Assembly: GCF_018531495.1 (NCBI RefSeq)
Contig: NZ_JAHDTI010000031.1
Span: 1-45,102 of the forward strand
From: Nonomuraea sediminis
GTDB taxonomy: Bacteria > Actinomycetota > Actinomycetes > Streptosporangiales > Streptosporangiaceae
Length of the DNA: 45,102 bases
Reading direction: 5' to 3'
In this document: positions 1 through 6,184 of the stretch, one piece after another
How positions within the stretch are numbered: position 1 is the stretch's first letter
How the letters are laid out: each line of letters opens with the position of its first letter
Notes under the pieces: generated by a model
Told to the model about the DNA's origin: nothing
The model's input: the letters and a program-made list of their open reading frames with translations, nothing else
The model's database searches: none
Program-made: the position numbers and the translations under genes

Positions 1-57
1 GGCCTCTGAGCTGGTGGGCGATACTGGGATCGAACCAGTGACCTCTTCGGTGTGAAC
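1..57. repeat. Attachment site repeat, integrase-distal copy (attachment core)
   Basis: Perfect 57-bp direct repeat of 45046-45102. It contains the 3' half of a tRNA-Val gene on the minus strand plus 11 bp downstream of its CCA. The bases after position 57 do not continue a tRNA, so this is the copy left without the 5' half of the gene. The window starts at base 1, so the identity may extend further left. The repeat marks one prophage-host junction. Confidence 0.95.
12..57 (-). tRNA. tRNA-Val(CAC) 3' fragment
   Basis: On the minus strand the fragment reads from the last base of the anticodon 5' stem, through a TTCACAC loop (anticodon CAC, valine), the CGAAG 3' stem, a T-arm with TTCGATC, and an acceptor end CGCCCACCA. 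The 5' half (D-arm, acceptor 5' strand) is missing in the bases to the right, so it is a non-functional remnant produced by integration. Confidence 0.85.
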
Positions 58-76
58 CCGGTCAGATCACTTTGCC

Positions 77-105
77 GACCTGGGCGATCAAGGATTGCCC
101 AGGTC
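77..105. repeat. Inverted repeat in attP arm
   Basis: GACCTGGGC (77-85) and GCCCAGGTC (97-105) form a perfect 9-bp inverted repeat with an 11-nt loop, just inside the prophage end. No T-run follows on either strand. It may be a recombination accessory site or a terminator insulating the GntR gene; the function is not decidable from sequence. Confidence 0.5.
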
Positions 106-172
106 AGCCGCTCTCCCTCGCTCCGCCTCGCACCCGTTCGGTACGCCTCGATACCCCTCGATCAAGATCGTC

Positions 173-198
173 TTTCCCAAACCTTTCCCAAGCACGCG
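173..198. promoter_or_regulatory. Putative integrase arm-type site, left
   Basis: TTTCCCAAA followed 11 bp later by TTTCCCAAG. The 26-bp block is 22/26 identical, in the same orientation, to 44992-45017 near the other prophage end. A TTCCCAA pair one helical turn apart on both sides of the core is the layout expected for arm-type binding sites of a lambda-family tyrosine integrase. The role is inferred. CCCAAGC (187-193) also pairs with GCTTGGG (198-204), giving an inverted third half-site. Confidence 0.65.
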
Positions 199-208
199 CT
201 TGGGTGAG

Positions 209-229
209 CGCTTCGCGGTTACCGAAGCG
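209..229. terminator. Short hairpin downstream of the GntR gene
   Basis: CGCTTCG (209-215) pairs with CGAAGCG (223-229) across a 7-nt loop, directly after the stop of the leftward GntR gene at 231. There is no clear U-tract, so terminator function is only possible. Confidence 0.35.
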
Positions 230-230
230 G

Positions 231-1016
231 TCAGTCAGCCGGCGGCGGCTCGTCCCAGATCGACGTGCCATAGACGACCTGGTACTGATCAGTGGGGATC
301 AGGATGTGTGCGGTCTCGACCGGCTGGGTGTCGGCGTAGTAGGTCCTGGTGATCGTCAGAAGGATGGCGCCGGCGGCGATGTCGAGCTGCCGGGCCTCGC
401 CAGCTGTTGCAGGACGCGCCGAGACGGCTTCGGCCGCGTGTGTGACGTTGATGCCGATCTGCCGCATCCGCTCGACCACACCCTGGCCCGCGTGCGGGCC
501 GTCCTCGGGCAGAACGATCGGCGTTCCGCGCGTGATGGCCAGCGGCTCCCAGGCTGTCGAGAGCATGACCGGCTCACCGTCGCCGCGGAAGACGTAGTCA
601 GTGCGCACGACGTCCGGTTCATCACCAGACGGCTCGTCCAGGCCCAGGCGCTCGCGCACCTCCGCCGGGGCCTGGGCCGTACGGCTGTCGTAGTCCCACG
701 AACCGATGCGGCCCTGCGTGGCCATCTCGCCGGCGAACGGGCTACCGCCGCGGGCGTTACGGTTCCAGCTCCGCACCAGCTGGCGCACCTGGGCGCGCTT
801 GCGGACATAGGTACCAGACCCGGACTTGGCGACGGCCAGGCCGTCGGACACGAGCGTGCGGATGACGGCCTGGGCCGTGTTGGCCGAGACGCCGTAGTCC
901 CGGGTCAGCTGCGGGATGGACGGCAGCTTGTCGCCCTCGCGCAGCTCGCCCTTGGCGATCCGTGCGGCGAGTTCGTCGGCGATCCGCAGGTATCGGGGCC
1001 GTTCCTCCTGATTCAC
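231..1016 (-). CDS. GntR family transcriptional regulator (HutC/UTRA type)
   Basis: 261-aa one-domain-plus-sensor repressor. Residues 8-74 are a GntR winged helix (YLRIADELAARI, then the recognition part VSANTAQAVIRTL, ending in GSGTYV). Residues about 115-255 look like a UTRA ligand-binding domain (RTDYVFRGDGEPVMLSTAWEP, ILLTITRTYYAD, ETAHILIP). Proteins of this type (KorSA, in pSAM2-like elements) repress transfer or cargo genes in actinobacterial mobile elements. It is divergent from the gene at 1100, with three AAGCTTnCTCAT-type half-sites between them, so it probably represses itself and the rightward cargo operon. The GTG start at 1016 has no upstream Shine-Dalgarno; an AGGAGG lies inside the first codons, so the true start could differ or the message could be leaderless. 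Confidence 0.9.
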   Translation of the reverse strand: MNQEERPRYLRIADELAARIAKGELREGDKLPSIPQLTRDYGVSANTAQAVIRTLVSDGLAVAKSGSGTYVRKRAQVRQLVRSWNRNARGGSPFAGEMATQGRIGSWDYDSRTAQAPAEVRERLGLDEPSGDEPDVVRTDYVFRGDGEPVMLSTAWEPLAITRGTPIVLPEDGPHAGQGVVERMRQIGINVTHAAEAVSARPATAGEARQLDIAAGAILLTITRTYYADTQPVETAHILIPTDQYQVVYGTSIWDEPPPAD

Positions 1017-1036
1017 GCGGATAGCTTGACAGGCTT

Positions 1037-1082
1037 ATGAGTTAGCTTCAAGCTTGCTCATGCGAACGTTAAGCTTACTCAT
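1037..1082. promoter_or_regulatory. Probable GntR operator region
   Basis: ATGAGTTAGCTT (1037-1048) and AAGCTTGCTCAT (1050-1061) form a near-perfect inverted pair around one central base. A third direct copy, AAGCTTACTCAT, is at 1071-1082. They fill the gap between the divergent GntR and ATPase-like genes. A TTGACA at 1026-1031 could be a rightward -35, but no good -10 is seen at the right distance. Confidence 0.65.
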
Positions 1083-1099
1083 TAGCTGAGGCGGTCCCC

Positions 1100-1465
1100 A
1101 TGTTTCAGCAGTCGCTGCCCGGCGTGGCACAGGCTGTGGCCGACGCCCGCGCGTGGATTCGCACGATTGTCACCACCAACCACCCCCACGTCCCTGCCGA
1201 TCTCGCCGTGCAGGTGACCGGCGACCTGGTCAAGAACGCGGTGCGCCACACCCCGCAGGACGGACGCATCGAGATCAGCGTGATCCCCGCTCAGCGTGGG
1301 GGCTTGCGACTGGAGGTGCGTGACCCCGATCTTCCTGCCACCGGCGCCTACGAAGCGCCCGGCTGGGCCGAGGTCAGCCGCGTGGTGCGCGACTTCGGCG
1401 CGAGCTCGACCGCCGACGGGCACGTTGCGTGGGTGGAGATCCCCGAGAGCGCGGGCGCGCAGTGA
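1100..1465 (+). CDS. Anti-sigma-factor-like ATP-binding protein (HATPase_c)
   Basis: 121-aa protein with the layout of short GHKL ATPases of the actinobacterial anti-sigma regulatory group. An N-box appears as DLVKNAVRHT (about residues 43-52; the usual E is D here), a G1-like LEVRDPDLP (about 72-80), and a C-terminal strand GHVAWVEIP. Such proteins bind ATP and often act as anti-sigma or regulatory kinases; the partner here is unknown. ATG 1100 has GAGG 8 nt upstream. Its stop overlaps the GTG start of the next gene (GTGA), so the two are translationally coupled. It lies just downstream of the putative GntR operators and is probably the first gene of the cargo operon. It is slightly shorter than the usual 130-150 aa. 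Confidence 0.8.
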   Translation: MFQQSLPGVAQAVADARAWIRTIVTTNHPHVPADLAVQVTGDLVKNAVRHTPQDGRIEISVIPAQRGGLRLEVRDPDLPATGAYEAPGWAEVSRVVRDFGASSTADGHVAWVEIPESAGAQ

Positions 1466-1725
1466 CCGCCCTCGACAAGCCTCCTGCCGATCCCATTCGC
1501 TGTCGGTTCTGCAAGCACACGATCGTCCGGAGGTCCAACCACGAGTACTGGACCACCCCGCTCGGGGAGCCGCCGGCGCCGGGGGTTGCGCTGCCGATCG
1601 AGTGCCCGGAGCAGCACCTATACGGCACCACGTTCGGCTTCCACGAGCCCGAGACCGACTCCTGGCTGGAGAAACTGCGGCGCGGCATCCCCGGCTACGG
1701 CCGGTCGCAGAAAAACACCCCATAG
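1462..1725 (+). CDS. Small hypothetical protein with Cys pair
   Basis: 87 aa from a GTG that overlaps the previous stop by 4 nt (GTGA). Near the N-terminus is CRFCKHT, a C-x2-C knuckle, followed 30-40 residues later by a single Cys and a His (IECPEQH), so a small metal site is possible. No family is recognised. The 4-nt coupling to the ATP-binding protein suggests a joint role. Two strong hairpins lie between this gene and the next. Confidence 0.7.
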   Translation: MTALDKPPADPIRCRFCKHTIVRRSNHEYWTTPLGEPPAPGVALPIECPEQHLYGTTFGFHEPETDSWLEKLRRGIPGYGRSQKNTP

Positions 1726-1771
1726 GCAGCTCGGCCGTCGCGCAGCTGGGCGCTCGCGGTGGCCGAGCGTG

Positions 1772-1808
1772 GCGGCCTCCTCGCCGGGAGGGCTGGCGAG
1801 GAGGCCGC
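1772..1808. terminator. Hairpin 1 of a tandem pair
   Basis: A perfect 14-bp stem: GCGGCCTCCTCGCC (1772-1785) with its complement at 1795-1808, loop 9 nt. It follows the stop at 1725. There is no U-tract, but it is stable enough to end or attenuate transcription in a high-GC actinomycete. Confidence 0.6.
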
Positions 1809-1814
1809 AGTAAA

Positions 1815-1842
1815 CCCGGCCGCAGGAGCTCCTGCGGCCGGG
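1815..1842. terminator. Hairpin 2 of a tandem pair (28-bp palindrome)
   Basis: A perfect 28-bp palindrome without a loop: CCCGGCCGCAGGAG (1815-1828) followed by its complement (1829-1842). It sits 6 nt after hairpin 1 and 17 nt before the Shine-Dalgarno of the LPFTG gene. It may be a terminator, an attenuator, or a dyad bound by protein. Confidence 0.55.
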
Positions 1843-1875
1843 CGCGTGAACCCACTCAACAAGGAGACACCCCTC

Positions 1876-2037
1876 ATGTACGAGGACTCGTTACCGTTCA
1901 CCGGCGCCGCCCTGACGGTGGGCGGGATCACCATCGGCGTGCCGATCGTGGTCAGCATCGCGGTGGGCGCGATCCTGATCGGGATCGGGCTGTACCGCCT
2001 GGCGACGAGGGGCAGGCGTGCACAGACGCGGGACTAG
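1876..2037 (+). CDS. 53-aa LPFTG-type membrane microprotein
   Basis: Starts at ATG 1876 behind AAGGAG (ten bases upstream). After only five residues comes LPFTG, then about 28 hydrophobic residues (one transmembrane segment) and the basic tail RGRRAQTRD. This is the exact architecture of a C-terminal sortase sorting signal (LPxTG, membrane span, positive tail), but without any exported domain or signal peptide in front of it. Its 3' end overlaps the glycosyltransferase start by 20 nt, so the two are co-translated. It may be a membrane partner of that enzyme, or a peptide delivered to sortase; neither is proven. A longer reading frame reaching back to 1759 has no ribosome site and crosses the hairpins, so it was not used. 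Confidence 0.75.
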   Translation: MYEDSLPFTGAALTVGGITIGVPIVVSIAVGAILIGIGLYRLATRGRRAQTRD

Positions 2038-3316
2038 GTCCGCGCAGGTGGTCCTCGCGGGCGCGACCGCGCTGCTGGTGGCGCTCGCGTGGATCATCAC
2101 GTACCGGCTGTCGATCGGGCCGGTGCAAGTCGACTGGACATTCGGCCTGCACAGCCTGCCCACCGTGATGCTGATCGTGGTCCTGGCCGCGGCGACCTGG
2201 CCCCGCTCGTTCGAGCACCTGCCCGTCGCACACGGGCGCGTCGCGGTCATCGTCCCCTGCTACCAGGAGTCGGCCGAGGCCGTCCTCCGCACGATCGACT
2301 CACTTCTGGCGGGCACGGTCGTCCCTGACCGCATCTACATCGTCGACGACGGGTCGACGCAGCGCCTGGACGTCACTCGTATGCCGCCCAGGATCCGCTA
2401 CGACCGGCGCATCAAGTTCTTCCGCCAGCAGAACGGCGGCAAGAGGGAGGCGCAGGCCCGCGCCCTGTACGAGCTGCGCTGGCATCGTGACCGCGGGCAG
2501 CCGCTGGCCGAGTACGTCGTGACCGTGGACAGCGACTGCGAGCTCGAGCCGCGGGCGCTCGCCGAGCTGCTGCGCGCCATGTCCGACCAACGGGTGATGG
2601 CGGCCACCGGGCTGCCGCTCACACGCAACCGGACCACCAGCTGGTTGACGCGGCTGATCGACCTGGAGATCTCCTCGATCTGCCTGACCTATCGCAGCGC
2701 CCGCTCCCGCATGGGCAGCCTCACCACGTGCTCGGGCGCGTTGGCCGTCTACCGGGCCGACGTGGTGCTCGACAACCTCGACGACTACCTCGACGGTGGC
2801 GCGGCCGCCGGCGACGATCGCCGCCTGACGCACTACGCGCTCCTGCGCGGCCAGGTCGTCAGCGTGCCCGAGGCGATCGTCTACACCGACATGCCCACCA
2901 GCCTGCGCGAGCTGTACCGGCAGCGCGTCCGCTGGTCCTCCTCGCACTGGAACTACTCCATGTGGGAAATCGCGCACCTGCCCACCGGGCCGATGCTCTG
3001 GTCGGCCTACACGCTGATCATCTCAATCGTCATCCCGATCGGCCTGCTCTGGGTGATCGTCATCGGCCCGATCCTCGGCCAGGGGTTCGGCTGGCAAGCC
3101 CTCGGCTACTGGCTGGTCCTGTCCTGGGTCTCCAGCATGGGCTACGCCGTACGCAGGCCGCGTCTGGCGGCTGCCACCCGGTGGACAACGTGGCTGCTCG
3201 GCGTTCCCGGGCTGATGCTCCTGCAGATCATCTGCATCCGGCCTGCGATGCTGGCCGCCCTGCGCGAGGTCCGGTCGACCTCCTGGCATACCCGCGAACT
3301 CGATTCCCTCGCCTGA
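2018..3316 (+). CDS. Membrane glycosyltransferase family 2 (processive, hyaluronan/cellulose synthase-like)
   Basis: 432 aa. Two N-terminal membrane spans (about 10-28 and 46-60) are followed by a GT-A catalytic domain with all marks of processive GT2 enzymes: VIVPCYQE (78-84), VDDGS (109-113), DSD (171-173), GDDRRLT (265-271, general base region), and RQRVRW (301-306, the Q/RxxRW motif). Then come three or four C-terminal spans (about 329-350, 362-376, 390-407). Family members polymerise sugars from UDP/GDP donors and push the chain across the membrane. In a prophage cargo this suggests a lysogen-made surface polysaccharide that could change phage adsorption or surface properties. The substrate cannot be told from sequence. 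GTG 2018 overlaps the LPFTG gene by 20 nt. Confidence 0.9.
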   Translation: MHRRGTRSAQVVLAGATALLVALAWIITYRLSIGPVQVDWTFGLHSLPTVMLIVVLAAATWPRSFEHLPVAHGRVAVIVPCYQESAEAVLRTIDSLLAGTVVPDRIYIVDDGSTQRLDVTRMPPRIRYDRRIKFFRQQNGGKREAQARALYELRWHRDRGQPLAEYVVTVDSDCELEPRALAELLRAMSDQRVMAATGLPLTRNRTTSWLTRLIDLEISSICLTYRSARSRMGSLTTCSGALAVYRADVVLDNLDDYLDGGAAAGDDRRLTHYALLRGQVVSVPEAIVYTDMPTSLRELYRQRVRWSSSHWNYSMWEIAHLPTGPMLWSAYTLIISIVIPIGLLWVIVIGPILGQGFGWQALGYWLVLSWVSSMGYAVRRPRLAAATRWTTWLLGVPGLMLLQIICIRPAMLAALREVRSTSWHTRELDSLA

Positions 3317-3390
3317 CGCGCCTCCCACACCGCGCGTCCGCCGCGCTGTACTCTCCCCGATTTCAGTCATCGGGCTGCCCGCACAACAAA

Positions 3391-3427
3391 GGGGCCCTTC
3401 CGGCTCAGCCAACGCCAGAAGGACCCC
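3391..3427. terminator. Possible terminator after the glycosyltransferase
   Basis: Arms at 3391-3404 and 3414-3427 pair over 14 positions with two C-A mismatches on the plus strand (G-U wobbles on the minus strand), loop 9 nt. It is located 75 nt after the glycosyltransferase stop. No U-tract. Confidence 0.4.
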
Positions 3428-3464
3428 AGGCTGCCCGATCCCCCTTCCCCAGAGGATCGAACAC

Positions 3465-4334
3465 ATGTCCGACTCTACGAGCGCGGCCGCGGCCGCGCCA
3501 ACCCGCCGCACTGTCGGCGCAGACCCGATCGAGCGCGGCGGCCTGGCCGTCGTCGTGGCCGCCGCGGTGGTGCTGTCCTTCAGCGCCCTGCAGGGCCTCG
3601 GCGAGCAGGCCGGCTTCGGCGCCTGGCGGCTGCCCCTGCTCGGCTGGGACCTCCGCCTCTCGCTGCTCCTGCCGCTGTGCATCGACGCCTATGGCGCGGT
3701 CGCGGCCCGGATCGCCACCAACCGCGCTTACTCGGCCGAGACGCGGCGGCACGCGTTCGTTCACAGCGCGATCGCGATCGGTGCCGGCGTGATCGGTAAC
3801 GCCGCTTATCACTTGATCGAGGGCCATGTGCTGAACCTCGACGACGTCATCGTGGGCCTGGTCCTCGTCGTCAGCGTGGTGCCGCCGGTCGCCCTCGGCG
3901 CGCTCGTGCACCTGATGTCGGAGTGCGCCCGCGACCGCCAGGCGGCCGAAGAGGTCCGTGAACCCGATGACGTACCCGGGCAGGTACGTGAACCTGATGA
4001 CGTACCCGTCGCCGCCGGCGACAAGGTGCACGCCGCCACCGATGCACCGGCCGAGCACGAGCCCGCATCCAGTGACCAGCCTGCTGCACCTGCCGATTAC
4101 CAGCCACAACACGCCGCTCAGATCTCGCCCGCGCCCAAGTCGCACCCAGAACCCACTGGCGTCGAATTGCACGTACCCGCGCCCAGTCCGCTGCACCTGC
4201 GCGCGGTGCAGACGTTCGCGCCCGGCGGCCGTCTCGAGAAGGTGCCACCACTGCGCGAGATCAAGAGCGCACTCGGGGTCGGCCAGCCGAAGGCCTCCGA
4301 GGTACAGAGGTACCTGGAGCTGATCGCCAGCTGA
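3465..4334 (+). CDS. DUF2637 (SpdB-like) membrane protein
   Basis: 289 aa. The N-terminal half has four predicted membrane spans (about 26-44, 57-75, 100-117, 124-148), with the DUF2637 signature region ALQGLGEQAGF, then LLPLCIDAYGAVAARIATN. The cytosolic C-terminal half is Pro/Ala/Glu rich and holds a tandem repeat VREPDDVP at about 163-180; it ends in a helical segment (LREIKSALGVGQPKASEVQRYL) that resembles a small HTH. DUF2637 proteins are typical of Streptomyces plasmids and AICEs, where Spd proteins act in intramycelial plasmid spread. No TraB/FtsK-like translocase is visible in this window, so a transfer role here is doubtful. Confidence 0.8.
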   Translation: MSDSTSAAAAAPTRRTVGADPIERGGLAVVVAAAVVLSFSALQGLGEQAGFGAWRLPLLGWDLRLSLLLPLCIDAYGAVAARIATNRAYSAETRRHAFVHSAIAIGAGVIGNAAYHLIEGHVLNLDDVIVGLVLVVSVVPPVALGALVHLMSECARDRQAAEEVREPDDVPGQVREPDDVPVAAGDKVHAATDAPAEHEPASSDQPAAPADYQPQHAAQISPAPKSHPEPTGVELHVPAPSPLHLRAVQTFAPGGRLEKVPPLREIKSALGVGQPKASEVQRYLELIAS

Positions 4335-4432
4335 CCCAGCCGTACCCCACATACTCGCCGGGTTTGATCGCGGCGCCTCACCCATACAGGACCCGCATCA
4401 GCCGCCACAGCGGTAGATTCGGACCTCCTCGA

Positions 4433-4825
4433 ATGGCCTGGATCCCCGGAGTGGAGCGTGGTGTGAAGGAGAAGCCTGACGCCACCTGGCAGTTCTATGT
4501 GACCGCGTCCGGGAATAACGTCGTCAGCGAAGAGATCAACGACGTCTTGGGAGACGGGCCTCCGAAGAAGGAGCTTGGCGCTCTACTGACTCGGATCCAG
4601 TTCAATAGGGCCCTCGCTCGAGACACGGGCCCGTTGGGGCGAGGTCTGTTCGAGGCGCGGTTGACCTACATCGGGAACGAGTATCGCCTCTACTTCGCAT
4701 ACGGACCGAGCGGGGAGCACGTCCTGTTGGGCCTGGCCTTTCACAAGAAAGGTAGTCAGGGAGCTCAAGATCGGGTCATAGATGTAGCCCGGGATCGCCT
4801 GGCCGACTGGTTGAGGAGAATATAA
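4433..4825 (+). CDS. higB: HigB/RelE-like toxin (phage Gp49-like, DUF891)
   Basis: 130 aa from ATG 4433. The core is typical of the phage-derived Gp49-like/HigB family: LLTRIQFNRAL, then LGRGLFEARLTYIGNEYRLYF and VLLGLAFHKKGSQ, i.e. the basic strand-loop of a ribosome-dependent mRNA interferase, with the late Arg/Lys/His cluster that serves catalysis in the family. It is followed 30 nt later by an XRE protein, giving the toxin-first order of higBA loci. The start is uncertain: an upstream ATG at 4364 would add 23 residues, and GTGs at 4451 and 4463 are also possible, because no clear ribosome site precedes any of them. Confidence 0.85.
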   Translation: MAWIPGVERGVKEKPDATWQFYVTASGNNVVSEEINDVLGDGPPKKELGALLTRIQFNRALARDTGPLGRGLFEARLTYIGNEYRLYFAYGPSGEHVLLGLAFHKKGSQGAQDRVIDVARDRLADWLRRI

Positions 4826-4855
4826 GGTGAACCCGATACGAGGAGGTCGAGGACT

Positions 4856-5260
4856 GTGATGGACCCTCACGTCGCAGAACTGCTGGGGATCGATCTCGAC
4901 GATCCACAGGTTCAGCGCGAGAACGACGCGATCGAGCGCGATATGCGGCTCATCGAGACTCTCGTCACGGTTCGCAAGCAACGCCACCTCACTCAGGCAG
5001 AGGTGGCGGAGCGCATGGGCCGTAGCCAGCCCGCAGTCTCCGACTTCGAACGGCTAGGCGGCGACCCGCATCTCTCGACCATCCGCCGCTACGCGCTGGC
5101 CGTCGGCGTTGAGGTCATCCACACTGTCTCTGCTCCCGGAGGAGCCTCGAGCACGACCTCTACGCCCGCACGGATAGAGGTTGAAGGCTTCGGCCTGCCT
5201 GGCGAGCAACTGACCACGTACGGAACAGCCAACGTGGAGATGAAACGAGCACTGCCGTGA
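4856..5260 (+). CDS. higA: XRE-family antitoxin (HigA-like)
   Basis: 134 aa. GTG 4856 lies 9 nt after AGGAGG (an ATG at 4859 is the alternative). Residues about 40-95 form a helix-turn-helix of the lambda-repressor fold: RKQRHLTQAEVAERMGRSQPAVSDFERLGGDPHLSTIRRYALAVG. The position directly after the HigB-like toxin makes it the cognate antitoxin and autorepressor. The C-terminal 35 residues (after about 100) are an extra tail not typical of short HigA proteins, and may contact the third gene product. Its stop overlaps the next start (GTGA). Confidence 0.85.
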   Translation: MMDPHVAELLGIDLDDPQVQRENDAIERDMRLIETLVTVRKQRHLTQAEVAERMGRSQPAVSDFERLGGDPHLSTIRRYALAVGVEVIHTVSAPGGASSTTSTPARIEVEGFGLPGEQLTTYGTANVEMKRALP

Positions 5261-5694
5261 TCGAAGGCTTCCTCCTGCTGGCCGATGCGGCGAGCACTGA
5301 CCAGCCGTCCGGCAAGGTCAACTTGCTGGGCGCGGGATGGTCTCTGACCGGGCCCGTCGTACCGCCAGGAGCCATCGCCGGGTTCCTTCGCATCCCTTGG
5401 GATGAGGCCAAGGAACAGCTCAAGTTCACACTCCGCCTCGTGGACAACGACCGGGAAGACGTCCGGATCCCTGTCGACGAAGGAGAGATGCGTGCGATCA
5501 GCTTTAATGGCAACCTGGCGCTTCAGGAAGCCCAGCAGGACGGCTCATCCGATGAGGACGTCCCGATGAACCTCTGCTTTGCGATCTCCCTGCCGCCCTT
5601 GCCACTTACTCCCGGACATACCTATGAATGGATCTTGGAAGTAGGAGCTGCAGAGGTCGCCTCGGTGCGATTCGCGGTGCGGCCCGAGGCGTAG
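5257..5694 (+). CDS. DUF6941 family protein, third gene of the HigBA cassette
   Basis: 145 aa, coupled to the antitoxin by a GTGA overlap. The pattern (FLLLADAAS.. GKVNLLGAGWSLTGP near the N-terminus, FTLRLVDND in the middle, LPPLPLTPGHTYEWILEVG near the end) is that of the DUF6941 family, a beta-rich, Ig-like small domain with no known activity. No signal peptide or membrane span. Coupled translation with higA implies a shared role: a chaperone, a regulator of the pair, or an associated effector. Ends just before the bidirectional terminator at 5741. Confidence 0.8.
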   Translation: MIEGFLLLADAASTDQPSGKVNLLGAGWSLTGPVVPPGAIAGFLRIPWDEAKEQLKFTLRLVDNDREDVRIPVDEGEMRAISFNGNLALQEAQQDGSSDEDVPMNLCFAISLPPLPLTPGHTYEWILEVGAAEVASVRFAVRPEA

Positions 5695-5740
5695 CCCATC
5701 CACACGGTTGTCTGCACGCAGGCAATACCTCACACAAAAG

Positions 5741-5775
5741 CAGCCCCCGCCCCTCCCGGAGGAGGAGCGGGGGCT
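5741..5775. terminator. Strong bidirectional terminator, end of late operon
   Basis: Arms 5741-5756 and 5760-5775 pair over 16 positions with one wobble. On the minus strand the stem is followed by CTTTTGTGTG, so it ends the leftward late operon after the holin-like gene (stop at 5790). On the plus strand it follows the DUF6941 gene and can end the rightward cargo transcript. Confidence 0.85.
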
Positions 5776-5789
5776 GTGTGCTGCAGGGA

Positions 5790-6065
5790 CTACCGCTGGA
5801 CGTAGCCCTGTACAACGAGAGGCCGACCGTGGTCGTCGTGGGGGTCGGCCACCGGCGTGACCTTGCGCTGGGAGGTGAACCAGGCCCACGCGAAGTAGGC
5901 GCTGTCGAGGAGCTGCTCGACGCCGTTCTCGGTGAGTTCCCACTCTTTGGGGATCCAGCCGAGCGCGACGGCAAGGCGGGTGACGCCCATGAGGACCAGG
6001 GCGACCGCGCCGCGTACGAGCAGGGGGTAGCGGATGGTGAATGGGGTCTTGGGAACGGGATGCAT
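5790..6065 (-). CDS. Putative holin (small membrane protein)
   Basis: 91 aa, start ATG 6065 behind GAAGGAGGGG. Residues about 13-38 are a strong hydrophobic span (LLVRGAVALVLMGVTRLAVALG). A second, weaker amphipathic segment (about 52-64, LLDSAYFAWAWF) may be a second helix. The charged C-terminus ends in PVADPHDDHGRPLV. It lies last in the late operon, right after the endolysin, where many actinophages have a holin. Such proteins permeabilise the membrane so that the endolysin reaches peptidoglycan. The family is not identified; the call rests on size, topology and place. Confidence 0.7.
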   Translation of the reverse strand: MHPVPKTPFTIRYPLLVRGAVALVLMGVTRLAVALGWIPKEWELTENGVEQLLDSAYFAWAWFTSQRKVTPVADPHDDHGRPLVVQGYVQR

Positions 6066-6184
6066 GTGCCCCTCCTTCAGGGACGCGCCCCTCAAACCGG
6101 GGCGAAAAACAAGAACCGGGTCAGCGTCTTTGCAAGTCCGGGCCCGGCTGGTGCGCAGCAGGTATAGGCTCACCAGCGGGTCGA

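Noticed and set aside
1026..1031. TTGACA as -35 of a cargo promoter
   Set aside because: No acceptable -10 at 16-18 bp; listed only as a note in the operator entry.
3960..4010. Tandem repeat in the DUF2637 gene as a regulatory DNA repeat
   Set aside because: The repeat keeps the reading frame (VREPDDVP twice), so it is explained as a protein repeat.
6078..6110. GC hairpin next to AAAAAC between amidase and holin genes
   Set aside because: The T-run precedes the stem on the transcribed strand, so it is not an intrinsic terminator for the late operon.
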